A program made the position numbers and the translations under genes. 64,000 nucleotides of DNA from Rhizobium halophilum (GTDB lineage: Bacteria; Pseudomonadota; Alphaproteobacteria; Rhizobiales; Rhizobiaceae), in the NCBI RefSeq assembly GCF_021648825.1, contig NZ_JAKJHS010000001.1, positions 806,001 through 870,000 of the forward strand, read 5' to 3'. Shown piece by piece: positions 37,530 through 45,599 of the stretch; the stretch's first letter is position 1, and each line of letters opens with the position of its first letter. The notes below the pieces were generated by a model. That model was not told the origin of the DNA. It was given only the letters and a program-made list of their open reading frames with translations, and ran no database searches.

Positions 37530-38567
37530 ATGGCTCAGAGTCTCACTCTCACGATAACCGCGCTTCGAGAACGCGTAGAGGCGATCTTCCTGAACGCGGG
37601 ACTCAACCCAGTGCAGGCAACGGCTCTTACAACAGTTATCGTTGCCGGTGAGCGGGACGCGTGCAAGTCGCACGGCATCTACCGGATCGAAGGAGCGCTC
37701 CGCACAGTCAAGGCGGGCAAAGTTGATCCCCGCGCCATACCAGAACTGCAACTGAACGAGGGATCGGCAATCGTGAAGGTGAACGCAAAGCGCGGCTTCG
37801 CCAATGCTGCATTCGAACTCGGACTACCCGCCTTCGCCAAGCGAACCAGCGAGTTTGGCCTCGCTGCTCTCGTCATCAATGACTGCACGCATTTTTCCGC
37901 CCTCTGGCCCGAGGTTGAGGCCGTCACCAAGGAAGGGCTCGCGGCCTTGGTGATGTGCCCAAGCTACGCAACGGTCGCCCCGACCGGAGGCAATAAGCCG
38001 CTGCTGGGTACCAATCCCTTCGCCTTTGGCTGGCCTCGCAAGGATGCCGCCCCCTATGTCTTCGACTTTGCCACCTCTGTCGCCGCTAGGGGGGAGATCG
38101 AACTGCACCGCCGTTCAGGCAGATCGCTTCCGCAAGGCTGGGCGATCGACGCCGAGGGCAATCCCACAACCGAACCGGAAGCTGCGCTGGCAGGGGCCAT
38201 GTTACCTTTCGGCGGACACAAGGGCTCGGCCATTGGAACGATGATCGAGCTTTTGGCGGGGATCATGATCGGAGACCTGACGAGCCCGGAAGTGCTTGAC
38301 TATCTCGGTACGACCACCCTTGCCCCGTTCCATGGCGAATTGATCATCGGAATGTCTCCCGAAGCATTCGCGGCCGGACGACCGGGTGACCCCTTCGCGC
38401 GCGCCGAAAAACTGTTCGACGCAATAGTGGGACAGGGCGCGCGCCTCCCGTCCCAGCGCCGTTTCGCCGCACGACAGACCTCGGAGACGCAAGGCATCAT
38501 CCTTACAGAAGCCGAGGTGGAGCAGCTAGACCGTCTACGGGAACTGGGGCTGGAGGCCGTTTCCTGA
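37530..38567 (+). CDS. delta1-pyrroline-2-carboxylate reductase (Ldh2/malate dehydrogenase family)
   Basis: 345-residue NAD(P)H-dependent enzyme of the LDH2/MDH2 fold. Seen: RDACKSHGIYRIEG (substrate-binding region), NDCTHFSALWPEVE with the catalytic histidine, TGGNKPLLGTNPFAFGWPR, FDFATSVAARGEI, LPFGGHKGSAIGTMIELL. In hydroxyproline clusters this family reduces pyrroline-2-carboxylate to L-proline, the step after the 3-hydroxyproline dehydratase. Other family members act on malate, lactate or ureidoglycolate, so the assignment rests on context. The ATG at 37530 follows CGGAGAAC. Confidence 0.82.
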   Translation: MAQSLTLTITALRERVEAIFLNAGLNPVQATALTTVIVAGERDACKSHGIYRIEGALRTVKAGKVDPRAIPELQLNEGSAIVKVNAKRGFANAAFELGLPAFAKRTSEFGLAALVINDCTHFSALWPEVEAVTKEGLAALVMCPSYATVAPTGGNKPLLGTNPFAFGWPRKDAAPYVFDFATSVAARGEIELHRRSGRSLPQGWAIDAEGNPTTEPEAALAGAMLPFGGHKGSAIGTMIELLAGIMIGDLTSPEVLDYLGTTTLAPFHGELIIGMSPEAFAAGRPGDPFARAEKLFDAIVGQGARLPSQRRFAARQTSETQGIILTEAEVEQLDRLRELGLEAVS

Positions 38568-38578
38568 CGATTGCAGGT

Positions 38579-39541
38579 TCAGACCTTATACGTCTGCACC
38601 GCGCCCGGCAGCGTGCTCCACTGTGCATACCAGGTGTCGAAGAGCTTGAGCTGTGCCTCCACGTAGCCCCGCTGGCTGTCCGAAAGCACGTCCGTCTCGT
38701 TGAAGTGTAATGCGTATTCCGAGTCACCCTTCAGGACCATCATGTGCTTGAAGAAGAGGACCAAGTCCGGCCCCTCGTCAAAAGACGAGAGGACGCCTAG
38801 AGCAGATTCCAGTTCCAGCGCCCGCTGTCGGGCGTCCGGATCCCCTGCGGCAGCACCCTGAGCGAGGTTGCATAGATGCAGAACCTCCCTCGGCAGCACG
38901 CAGCCAATGCCTGTGATTGCCCCGGTTGCACCGCAGTTTACGAAGCCGTGGAAGACGCATGTATCCACGCCGATCATCAGCGACACGCCGTCGTCGCGAC
39001 TGGTGATGTTCTCGGCGGCATAACGCATATCCGCCGCGCCCCCGAACTCTTTGAAGCCCACCAGGTTCGAGTGCTCGGCGCGCAGGGCAAAGAACAGATC
39101 GGCGCGGGTGGCAAAGCCGTAATAGGGGCTGTTGTAGATGACGGCTGGCAAGTCTGGTGCTGCGGCAAGAATAGCCTTGAAGTGGTTCTTTTGCGCAGCG
39201 ACGACCGAACCGCGGGAAAGCACGCGGGGGATAACCATCAAGCCTTGAGCGCCGATCCTCTGAGCGTGCGCGGCAAGCGCCACGGCTGAGGCCGTGTTGA
39301 CTGCGCCGGTGCCGACGATCACGGGCACGCCTGCCGCGACCAGGCGCTCTACACCCTGCATTCGTTGCTCGTCTGTCAGGAGCGGCCAGTCGCCCATGGA
39401 GCCGCAATAGACGACCGCTGACATGCCTTTCCTGACCAATTCCCGCCCTTTGCGAACCAGCGCATCAAAGTCTGGGGATCTATCTGCCTTGCACGGCGTC
39501 ATCAGGGCCGGGATCACGCCCGAGAATATCTTGGCCTTCAT
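38579..39541 (-). CDS. DapA-family lyase, HypD-like pyrroline-4-hydroxy-2-carboxylate deaminase
   Basis: 320-residue class I aldolase-fold enzyme of the DHDPS/NAL family. The Schiff-base lysine is K164 (LVGFKEFGG), and the catalytic tyrosine region is VIYNSPYYGF (about 136-143). YCGSMGDWPLLTDEQR replaces the usual GTTGE-type loop. In 4-hydroxyproline catabolism HypD deaminates pyrroline-4-hydroxy-2-carboxylate to alpha-ketoglutarate semialdehyde; the neighbouring epimerase supports this. The start is the second of two adjacent ATGs (39541), better spaced from AAGGAG. It converges on the reductase gene, 11 bases apart. Confidence 0.83.
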   Translation of the reverse strand: MKAKIFSGVIPALMTPCKADRSPDFDALVRKGRELVRKGMSAVVYCGSMGDWPLLTDEQRMQGVERLVAAGVPVIVGTGAVNTASAVALAAHAQRIGAQGLMVIPRVLSRGSVVAAQKNHFKAILAAAPDLPAVIYNSPYYGFATRADLFFALRAEHSNLVGFKEFGGAADMRYAAENITSRDDGVSLMIGVDTCVFHGFVNCGATGAITGIGCVLPREVLHLCNLAQGAAAGDPDARQRALELESALGVLSSFDEGPDLVLFFKHMMVLKGDSEYALHFNETDVLSDSQRGYVEAQLKLFDTWYAQWSTLPGAVQTYKV

Positions 39542-39616
39542 CATCCATCTCCTTTTGCCGCGTGGCGAACGGCGAGCCGCAACAACTGTCACCCGTCGAT
39601 CAGGAGCAATAACTCG

Positions 39617-39626
39617 TTGTATTTTC
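39617..39626 (-). promoter_or_regulatory. GAAAATACAA element, copy 2
   Basis: Minus-strand copy of the element found at 37394-37403, lying between the GntR gene stop and the hypD-like start, 76 bases before the latter. Low-confidence shared operator. Confidence 0.3.
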
Positions 39627-39650
39627 CTTGTCGACTTGAAAAATGCAGGC

Positions 39651-40355
39651 CTACAACTTGATGTCCAGGTTACCGTTGCGGCTGAACAAGGTTTGCACCT
39701 GCGCCACAATTTGCTCAGCGTGCGTCTTTCCCAGTTGATCTGCCTTTTCCAAATCTCGCGCCTCGATCGCGGCGATGATCTTGGCATGCTCGTCGACGAA
39801 ACGCTGCGGGAACTGCTCTTCATATGACTGATAGTAGAGCCGCAGGATGCGCCTCCCTTCATCCAGCAAACGCCGAAACAAGGCTGTGAAATATGGGTTG
39901 CGTCCCGCTTCGGCGATGGCGGCATGGAAGGCGACATTCGTTGCGATCATCGTCAACGCGTCCCGCGCCGCAACCGCATCTGCATAATCCTCATGAAGAA
40001 CCTTGATCGCTTGCAGATCGTCAGACCGATGCTTCTCCGCCGCAAGCCGCGTGGTCACGCGATACATCAGCACCAGCGCGTCGAAGAACGTGTGCAGGTT
40101 CAGAAAATCGATATTTGAAACCATAGTCGAACGGTTCGGCAGCGTCTCAATCAGTCCCTCTCCAGACAAGCGAACCAACGCCTCCCGGATAGGTGTTCGA
40201 GACATCTCGAAACGTTCAGCGAGTTGCACCTCATCAAGCAAGCTACCCGGAGCAAGCTTCAGGTCGAGAATCTCGTCGCGCAGGAGGTCGTAAACCATTC
40301 TGACGCCAGAGCCCCGCTTGCGGCCTGGTCTTGCGTTGGGAACGGACTTGCTCAT
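39651..40355 (-). CDS. GntR-family regulator, FCD subfamily (hydroxyproline cluster)
   Basis: 234-residue regulator with a winged helix (RMVYDLLRDEILDLKLAPGS, SRTPIREALVRLSGEGLIE) at about residues 18-85 and an FCD ligand domain (NVAFHAAIAEAGRNPYF with the metal-site histidine; FVDEHAKIIAAIEARD) at about 95-220. It lies upstream of the hypD-like gene on the same strand, separated by 110 bases. It probably controls hydroxyproline use (inferred). Confidence 0.84.
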   Translation of the reverse strand: MSKSVPNARPGRKRGSGVRMVYDLLRDEILDLKLAPGSLLDEVQLAERFEMSRTPIREALVRLSGEGLIETLPNRSTMVSNIDFLNLHTFFDALVLMYRVTTRLAAEKHRSDDLQAIKVLHEDYADAVAARDALTMIATNVAFHAAIAEAGRNPYFTALFRRLLDEGRRILRLYYQSYEEQFPQRFVDEHAKIIAAIEARDLEKADQLGKTHAEQIVAQVQTLFSRNGNLDIKL

Positions 40356-40595
40356 GCTAAATGCCTCTTGCCGACGAAAGAAGTAGTCCTGCTACAACGC
40401 CATCATCGGCTAGATCTAGGCATTCAACGGAAGATGCGGTCAACCCCACACCATTTTGACGGGGCATCCTCATGCACAGCACTGAAAGTCAGTCCGGTCG
40501 ATTCCTTGTAGATGGAAGGCGGAGCTGCGAGCTTGATCCTAGGCAGCACGTCAACAGCACTCACCGATACCGCCGGAACTGTGCGATTTGTCGCC

Positions 40596-43397
40596 TCAAG
40601 CGATCGCTCTGTACTCAGGCCTCTTTTGGTTGATACCCTCCAACAGCTCCTCCGCCGTCTGGGGTTTTCCAAAGTAATAGCCTTGGCCTTGTTGGCAGCC
40701 AAACCCGGCCAGCATGCGCCACTCGGCCTCCTCTTCAACACCCTCGCACACAGTTGCCATCCCAAGCCCCCTGGCCAACGATTGGATCGACTGGACAATG
40801 GCCTGATTGGCGGGATTGTCGACGATCCCGCGGATGAAGCATTGATCAATCTTGATCTTGTCGAACGGAAAGCGTGCGATATAGCCTAGGGAGGAATATC
40901 CCGTTCCGAAGTCATCCAGCGCGATCCCTATGCCAAGCGCTCGTAGCTCCGTCACCTGTCGCAGAAGCCGTTCAGGATCGAGGAGAAAGGCAGTTTCGGT
41001 GACCTCCAGATGAAGCCGTCCAGGCTCCAGTCCAGAAAGCGCCAACGCGTGGCCGACGTCGGCGCAGAGATCGGCCTTGGCGAATTGGACCGCCGAGACG
41101 TTCACCGCGACCGTGAGATGGGATGGCCACGACGAAGCTGCGGAACAGGCCTCCACCAGCGCCCATCGACCTAGTTCGCAGATGAAGCCATTTGATTCCG
41201 CGACCTCAATGAAATCCAGCGGCGAAACGAGCCCCAGATCCCGATGCCTCCAGCGCATCAACGCCTCTGCACCCGATACTGCTCCCGAGGCCATGGCAAC
41301 TTGTGGCTGGTAAGTCAGAAAGAACTGATTGTCTCGCAACGCATGCCGCATCTCCTGCTCCAGTCGCATGCGCTTCGCCTGCTGCACGGCCGCCAACGGA
41401 TCATAAACGTGCCACCCCGATCCCCCGATCTTCTTGGCCTCGTCGAGCGCAAGCTCTGCTGCATCCAGGGAAGCGGCTGCACCGAGCGCGTCCGCCAAGA
41501 GGCATGCACCGATCCGCACGTCCATGTGCACCTTGATCCCATGTGCGTCGAATGACTTGACGAAGAGAGCGAGAATTCTCTCCGGGATTGTTGCAAGATT
41601 CTCGGCTTCTCCAACAGCAACAGCAACACAGAAGACGTCACCGCCCAACCTGGCGACAAAGGCGCGTGTGGAATCGGAGGCAATCTCATGCGCCCCAGCC
41701 ATCAATCGCCGCGCCACCGCCGAAAGCAGATGGTCACCAGTTGCTCGTCCGAAGGTGGTGTTTACGCTGGCGAAACGATGCAGGTCGATGGCTGCCACGG
41801 CCATCGCGACACCCTGATCCCCACACTGAGCGAGCCGATTGACCAGTTCCCTCCTATTCAGGGCGCCGGTAAGATCGTCGATTTGCGACAGACGGCGAAG
41901 CTTGGTTTCATATGCCTTGCGGGCGCTGACGTCACGAATGGTCAAGCAGCTCACGAAGGAGCTGAAACCGGCGTCTTCATGCATGTTGTCCTCAAGACGA
42001 GACAGTGTCACCGCAACCTCGAGATCCAGAGGCTGACCGTTCTGCATCACCATGATTTCTTCCTTCACACTCGGAAGCAGCTTATCGGTCACGGTGACGG
42101 TCAGGCTGAGCCTTTCGACCAGCGCAACGATTTGCGCCGGCACGCCCGCTCGGAAATCGGCGCCTCGCCTGAGCCCATAGGGGACATCGAAAAAGTTGGT
42201 AGCAGATCGACTCAAGTCAATGATCCGTCCACCGCTGTCGATGATCAGGACGGCGTCCGTGCTGTCGCTGATCACGCGCTTAAGAATGCGTCTGCTGTTG
42301 CGCCTTTCGGCGCTTGCGATCTCTAGAAGCCAGGCGGCGAGACCAATCTTTTCCAGAAGCACGGCCGCCAGACCCGTAACGATCATGAGGTGGTAGGTCA
42401 CTGAAAGCAGCTGAAGCGACCATTCCCGCTGGAGGAGATAGCCCCCAATCTCCAAGAGGCAACTCACCATAATCGCGATGGCCGCAACTGTTTCGACGCG
42501 CTGGGTCCGAAGCAGCTTTGATCCGCCCAGCAGCGTAAGCGCCAATAGAAGGCCTAGTGGCCAAACTGGAATTACCTGCGGCACCCGGTCCTGCAGGAGC
42601 GTCTCGGCAGCAAGGACATGCAGCATCGGCCCGCTAAGTATGCCGTAGACCGGCACCGGAAAAAGATCCTTCAGCTCGGTCGCATAAGCGCCCACCACAA
42701 CTGAGCGGCCCCGCAAAAGGTCCGGGTTCGCTTCACCACGCAAGAGATCGGCAGCGGAGATCACAGATACGGAACCGGGGTGGATCGAGAAATCGATGGG
42801 AAGCACTGGGAGGTCGGGCCTTTGCACGCCTGCAAGCAGGACGGGAGCCGAATCAAGGATGACATCACCCACCGACAAGCCAGCTCCGAACCCGCGGAAG
42901 CGTCCTGCATCATCTACGATCACATTCGCCGCAGCTGGCCAGGAATGCTGGGCCAGAAGCTCTATCGGATGCGTAACGGCAACCGAAGCCGCATCCTGAA
43001 TATGCTGATGCTGCTCGAAAACAGGCAAAAGCACGCCACCGCCTGCTCGTTCAAGCGCGGCTGCCAGTGCTTGATCTCCTTCGGGGGTAGAGGGGGTGCT
43101 GAAATCGACGTCGAGGAACACGTCAGCGGCACCCGCGCTCATCAAAGCGTCAATGATGTCAGCATGTACGGAGCGCGGCCAAGGCCACTGACCCACGTGA
43201 TCGAGACTTTCCTTGTCGATCGCCACAAAGGCAAGACGGTCCGAGGCGCCGCGCGGAGCGAGTTCCGCTCGCAGATCGACAATTTCGTGATCAATCTGCC
43301 GGACCATGTCGATGCTCGGGAGAGCAAACGGCATCAACAGCAGCAACCCAGCGAGGACTAGGCGCGTCGGATTTAACTTCAGGACCTTTTCTTTCAT
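40596..43397 (-). CDS. CHASE2-GGDEF-EAL membrane signalling protein with degenerate GGDEF
   Basis: About 933 residues. An N-terminal helix (LVLAGLLLLMPFALP) is followed by a periplasmic CHASE2 domain (to about 290; FVAIDKESLDHVGQWPWPRS is typical), three membrane helices (about 290-365), a PAS-like region (about 375-500), a GGDEF domain and a C-terminal EAL domain. The GGDEF motif reads GGDVF (bases 41631-41645), losing a catalytic acidic residue. The EAL domain keeps AEALMRWRH, LEVTETAFLL and LDDFGTGYSS, so cyclic-di-GMP hydrolysis is the likely output, with GGDVF perhaps regulatory. The ATG at 43397 is preferred to TTG at 43409. The FecR-domain gene lies just upstream. Confidence 0.86.
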   Translation of the reverse strand: MKEKVLKLNPTRLVLAGLLLLMPFALPSIDMVRQIDHEIVDLRAELAPRGASDRLAFVAIDKESLDHVGQWPWPRSVHADIIDALMSAGAADVFLDVDFSTPSTPEGDQALAAALERAGGGVLLPVFEQHQHIQDAASVAVTHPIELLAQHSWPAAANVIVDDAGRFRGFGAGLSVGDVILDSAPVLLAGVQRPDLPVLPIDFSIHPGSVSVISAADLLRGEANPDLLRGRSVVVGAYATELKDLFPVPVYGILSGPMLHVLAAETLLQDRVPQVIPVWPLGLLLALTLLGGSKLLRTQRVETVAAIAIMVSCLLEIGGYLLQREWSLQLLSVTYHLMIVTGLAAVLLEKIGLAAWLLEIASAERRNSRRILKRVISDSTDAVLIIDSGGRIIDLSRSATNFFDVPYGLRRGADFRAGVPAQIVALVERLSLTVTVTDKLLPSVKEEIMVMQNGQPLDLEVAVTLSRLEDNMHEDAGFSSFVSCLTIRDVSARKAYETKLRRLSQIDDLTGALNRRELVNRLAQCGDQGVAMAVAAIDLHRFASVNTTFGRATGDHLLSAVARRLMAGAHEIASDSTRAFVARLGGDVFCVAVAVGEAENLATIPERILALFVKSFDAHGIKVHMDVRIGACLLADALGAAASLDAAELALDEAKKIGGSGWHVYDPLAAVQQAKRMRLEQEMRHALRDNQFFLTYQPQVAMASGAVSGAEALMRWRHRDLGLVSPLDFIEVAESNGFICELGRWALVEACSAASSWPSHLTVAVNVSAVQFAKADLCADVGHALALSGLEPGRLHLEVTETAFLLDPERLLRQVTELRALGIGIALDDFGTGYSSLGYIARFPFDKIKIDQCFIRGIVDNPANQAIVQSIQSLARGLGMATVCEGVEEEAEWRMLAGFGCQQGQGYYFGKPQTAEELLEGINQKRPEYRAIA

Positions 43398-43436
43398 GAA
43401 CGAGCTCAACGCGCGGCAGCTCTTTTAGTGATTGCA

Positions 43437-44411
43437 CTATTGCTTGCCATTGCCGCCGTTTCCATTCCCGCCGCCATTGCCATTGCCGTTCCCTCCGCCG
43501 CCATTCCCGTTGCCGTTCCCTCCGCCGTTGCCATTTCCGCCACCGTTGCCGTTGCTGCCGCCGCTGTTGCCGTTGCCCCCGCCGTTGCCATTTCCGCTTC
43601 CACCACCATTGCCGTTCCCGTTGCCATTCCCTCCGCCGTTGCTACCTTTGCCATTGCCGCTCCTGCCAGCGTTACCCCTGCCGTTTGCACCGGCGTTATC
43701 CTTGGAGCCGTTCGCTGCGGAGCTTGCGTGATCGCTGGACGGCGAGGTCCGAGACACCGCGCGGTCTGCTGCCTCCTCGGCCCCGATTGGCGAAGCCTTG
43801 CCCACGGCCGGAACAAACGCCGCGGTGGGCGCCACCGACGCTATGGACGGCGCATCAACAGCACCAGCCACCGACATGCGCTGACCGTCATTCACCGTCG
43901 CACGTTGCCCCGGCCCAACATTCGTCTGCTGTCCTCCTGTGAATGAGCTGACCTGAACAAGGCCCTCTTGCACCGAGACCGTGGCATCCGTGGCCGTGAC
44001 CGAGACCTCGAAGAAAGTCCCTTTCACCACCGCAGCCAGGAACGGCGTCTGAACGGATGTATGAGGTCTGGACCTCTTCTCGATGTCGAGTGTGAGCCTC
44101 CCCTTATGTTGTACGACCTCGGTCTTTCGACCGAACGGGCCTCTTGCAGCGATGAGGGCCAATGTTCCCGGGTGGACGGCGATGCTTTCCCTGCCACGCG
44201 CGATAACAGCGCGACCGTGGGGGCCCGCAGAGATCCATGAGCTGTCGGGGATTGCAGCGCCCGGACGAACGGGCTGCCAATTCCTTTTGTCCACCGTATA
44301 CAGCACTTGGGACGTGGCCCGCGCGACGAGCCATTCTTGCGCAACAGCGGAAGTCGTGAAGACACAAACAAGCAGAGTAACGAGCGTGATCTGACGCAGC
44401 AAGCTGAACAT
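43437..44411 (-). CDS. FecR-domain exported protein with Gly/Asn-repeat tail
   Basis: 324-residue secreted protein. Signal peptide about residues 1-24 (ending SAVAQE). Residues about 25-190 carry a FecR domain (PDSSWISAGPHGRAVIARG, TPFLAAVVKGTFFEVSV, VSVQEGLVQVSS). A linker of about 50 residues follows, and the last about 85 residues are almost only glycine and asparagine with scattered serine. FecR domains outside iron signalling bind peptidoglycan or partners in the periplasm. Its coupling to the CHASE2 protein 40 bases downstream suggests a shared signalling unit (inferred). The start at 44411 follows GGAGGGG. Confidence 0.82.
   Translation of the reverse strand: MFSLLRQITLVTLLVCVFTTSAVAQEWLVARATSQVLYTVDKRNWQPVRPGAAIPDSSWISAGPHGRAVIARGRESIAVHPGTLALIAARGPFGRKTEVVQHKGRLTLDIEKRSRPHTSVQTPFLAAVVKGTFFEVSVTATDATVSVQEGLVQVSSFTGGQQTNVGPGQRATVNDGQRMSVAGAVDAPSIASVAPTAAFVPAVGKASPIGAEEAADRAVSRTSPSSDHASSAANGSKDNAGANGRGNAGRSGNGKGSNGGGNGNGNGNGGGSGNGNGGGNGNSGGSNGNGGGNGNGGGNGNGNGGGGNGNGNGGGNGNGGNGKQ
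43440..43690 (-). repeat. in-gene tandem repeat encoding Gly-Asn tail
   Basis: Low-complexity tract of degenerate units such as CCGTTGCC, ATTCCC and TCCGCCG on the plus strand, coding for GGNGNG-type units of the FecR protein on the minus strand. Imperfect copies could slip and vary in length between strains. Reading it on the plus strand gives proline/alanine-rich frames that are not genes. Confidence 0.8.
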
Positions 44412-44736
44412 GAAACCCCTCCGGATTCACTCCAGCAGAGCACCGGCTAATTAAGAATCCCTTCATTTAGGTTCGTAAATGAGTGACATCTCCCACTTTC
44501 ATGCAGATTGCCTCGCCTCGGAGGGCCACACGATGCTTGTTGCACCGGTAGCTCTCACTGCACGAGGTCGCGCCGAGATGATCATCAGCTTGACCTGAGC
44601 GAAAGTCGGATTGCCGTGGAGGGCGCTTTGTCCCTGCCCAATGAGTATGTTGGGGAGCGGGCGCAATATTCCGCTTGGCTTCTGCAGCTCTTCTCGTTCA
44701 TGATGCTCGCAGTGTGAAACCAAAGCGAAGGTGCCG
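44412..44736. other. 325-base divergent intergenic region upstream of glpR
   Basis: Between the FecR-domain gene and glpR. Two overlapping frames of 69 and 93 codons (44508-44717 plus; 44499-44780 minus) have no family resemblance and no good ribosome sites. I see no clear RNA gene or repeat. Confidence 0.4.
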
Positions 44737-45498
44737 ATGTTCCTCAGTCCCCGGCAATTGGAGATCATCGAACTCGCCAAGTCTCATGGGCGCGTAATCG
44801 TTGAGGAACTCGCGGATACTTTCGAGGTCTCGCCGCAGACCATCCGCAAGGACCTTAACGATCTCTGCTCTCAACGGCTGCTTACGCGGATACATGGCGG
44901 AGCGACCGTTCCCAGCGGCACGGAGAACATGGAGTATGAGTCCCGCCGACAGATCGCTGCTAGGGAGAAACAGGCCATAGGGCTGGCTGCCGCCAAGATG
45001 ATCCCGAACAATACCTCTCTTTTCATCAACATCGGGACGACCACGGAGGCGGTCGGGGAGGCTCTGACGGACCATCAGGACATGATGGTCATCACAAATA
45101 ACATTAATGTTGCCAATCACCTGCGTCCTCGACCCGCAATCGAGGTAATCATTGCGGGCGGTGTCGTTCGCGCTTCGGATGGAGGGATCGTGGGTGAGGC
45201 AGCGGTCGACTTCATTCGCCAGTTCAAGGTCGATTTTGCGATTATCGGCGCATCCGCCATTGATGCGGACGGAGCGCTTCTCGACTTTGACTTCCGTGAA
45301 GTCAAAGTCGCACAGGCCATCATAGCGAACGCCCGGCACGTCATTCTCGTCGCCGATTCCACCAAGTTCGAACGGACCGCGCCGGTCCGGATCGCGCAGA
45401 TTGCCCAGGTCCACAGCTTTATCACCGACCGCTGTCCCGTTCCGGGCTTGAGGCGCCTTTGTGCAGAGAGCAATGTCCGCCTGGTTGAAACGGATTAA
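44737..45498 (+). CDS. glpR: DeoR-family repressor GlpR
   Basis: 253-residue DeoR regulator. N-terminal helix-turn-helix (RQLEIIELAKSHGRVIVEELAD, SPQTIRKDLNDLCSQRLLTR, IHGGA) at about residues 5-60, and the DeoR sugar-phosphate sensor domain at about 75-235 (NNTSLFINIGTTTEAVGEAL, GVVRASDGGIVGEAAVDFIRQF). In the glp setting its ligand is most likely glycerol-3-phosphate. The ATG at 44737 is preferred to the GTG at 44731; GAAGG precedes it. It is upstream of glpD on the same strand. Confidence 0.87.
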   Translation: MFLSPRQLEIIELAKSHGRVIVEELADTFEVSPQTIRKDLNDLCSQRLLTRIHGGATVPSGTENMEYESRRQIAAREKQAIGLAAAKMIPNNTSLFINIGTTTEAVGEALTDHQDMMVITNNINVANHLRPRPAIEVIIAGGVVRASDGGIVGEAAVDFIRQFKVDFAIIGASAIDADGALLDFDFREVKVAQAIIANARHVILVADSTKFERTAPVRIAQIAQVHSFITDRCPVPGLRRLCAESNVRLVETD

Positions 45499-45515
45499 GA
45501 CAGACGCACTTTCGT

Positions 45516-45550
45516 TTGACATTCGGATTCACTTCGGTTCAATTGAATCC
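45516..45550 (+). promoter_or_regulatory. candidate glpD promoter with GlpR-type palindromes
   Basis: TTGACA (45516-45521) and TTCAAT (45538-45543) are spaced 16 bases apart. The same segment holds the inverted pair GGATTCA (45525-45531) / TGAATCC (45544-45550) and the palindrome TTCAATTGAA (45538-45547). A repressor bound here would cover the promoter. Assignment to GlpR is inferred. Confidence 0.5.
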
Positions 45551-45599
45551 ACTTTCTTTATGCGAATACTTCATCTTAAGTCGAGCGGGCGGGCCGGGT

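Noticed and set aside
43440..43690. Possible CRISPR or intergenic repeat array
   Set aside because: Units are short, degenerate and without spacers, and they are in frame inside a protein-coding gene.
43428..43946. Plus-strand frames rich in Ala/Val/Pro opposite the FecR protein
   Set aside because: They are reversed readings of the Gly-Asn repeat; no ribosome site or recognisable domain.
44499..44780. Overlapping 93-codon minus and 69-codon plus frames upstream of glpR
   Set aside because: Neither has a ribosome site or family resemblance, and the minus frame runs into the glpR coding start.
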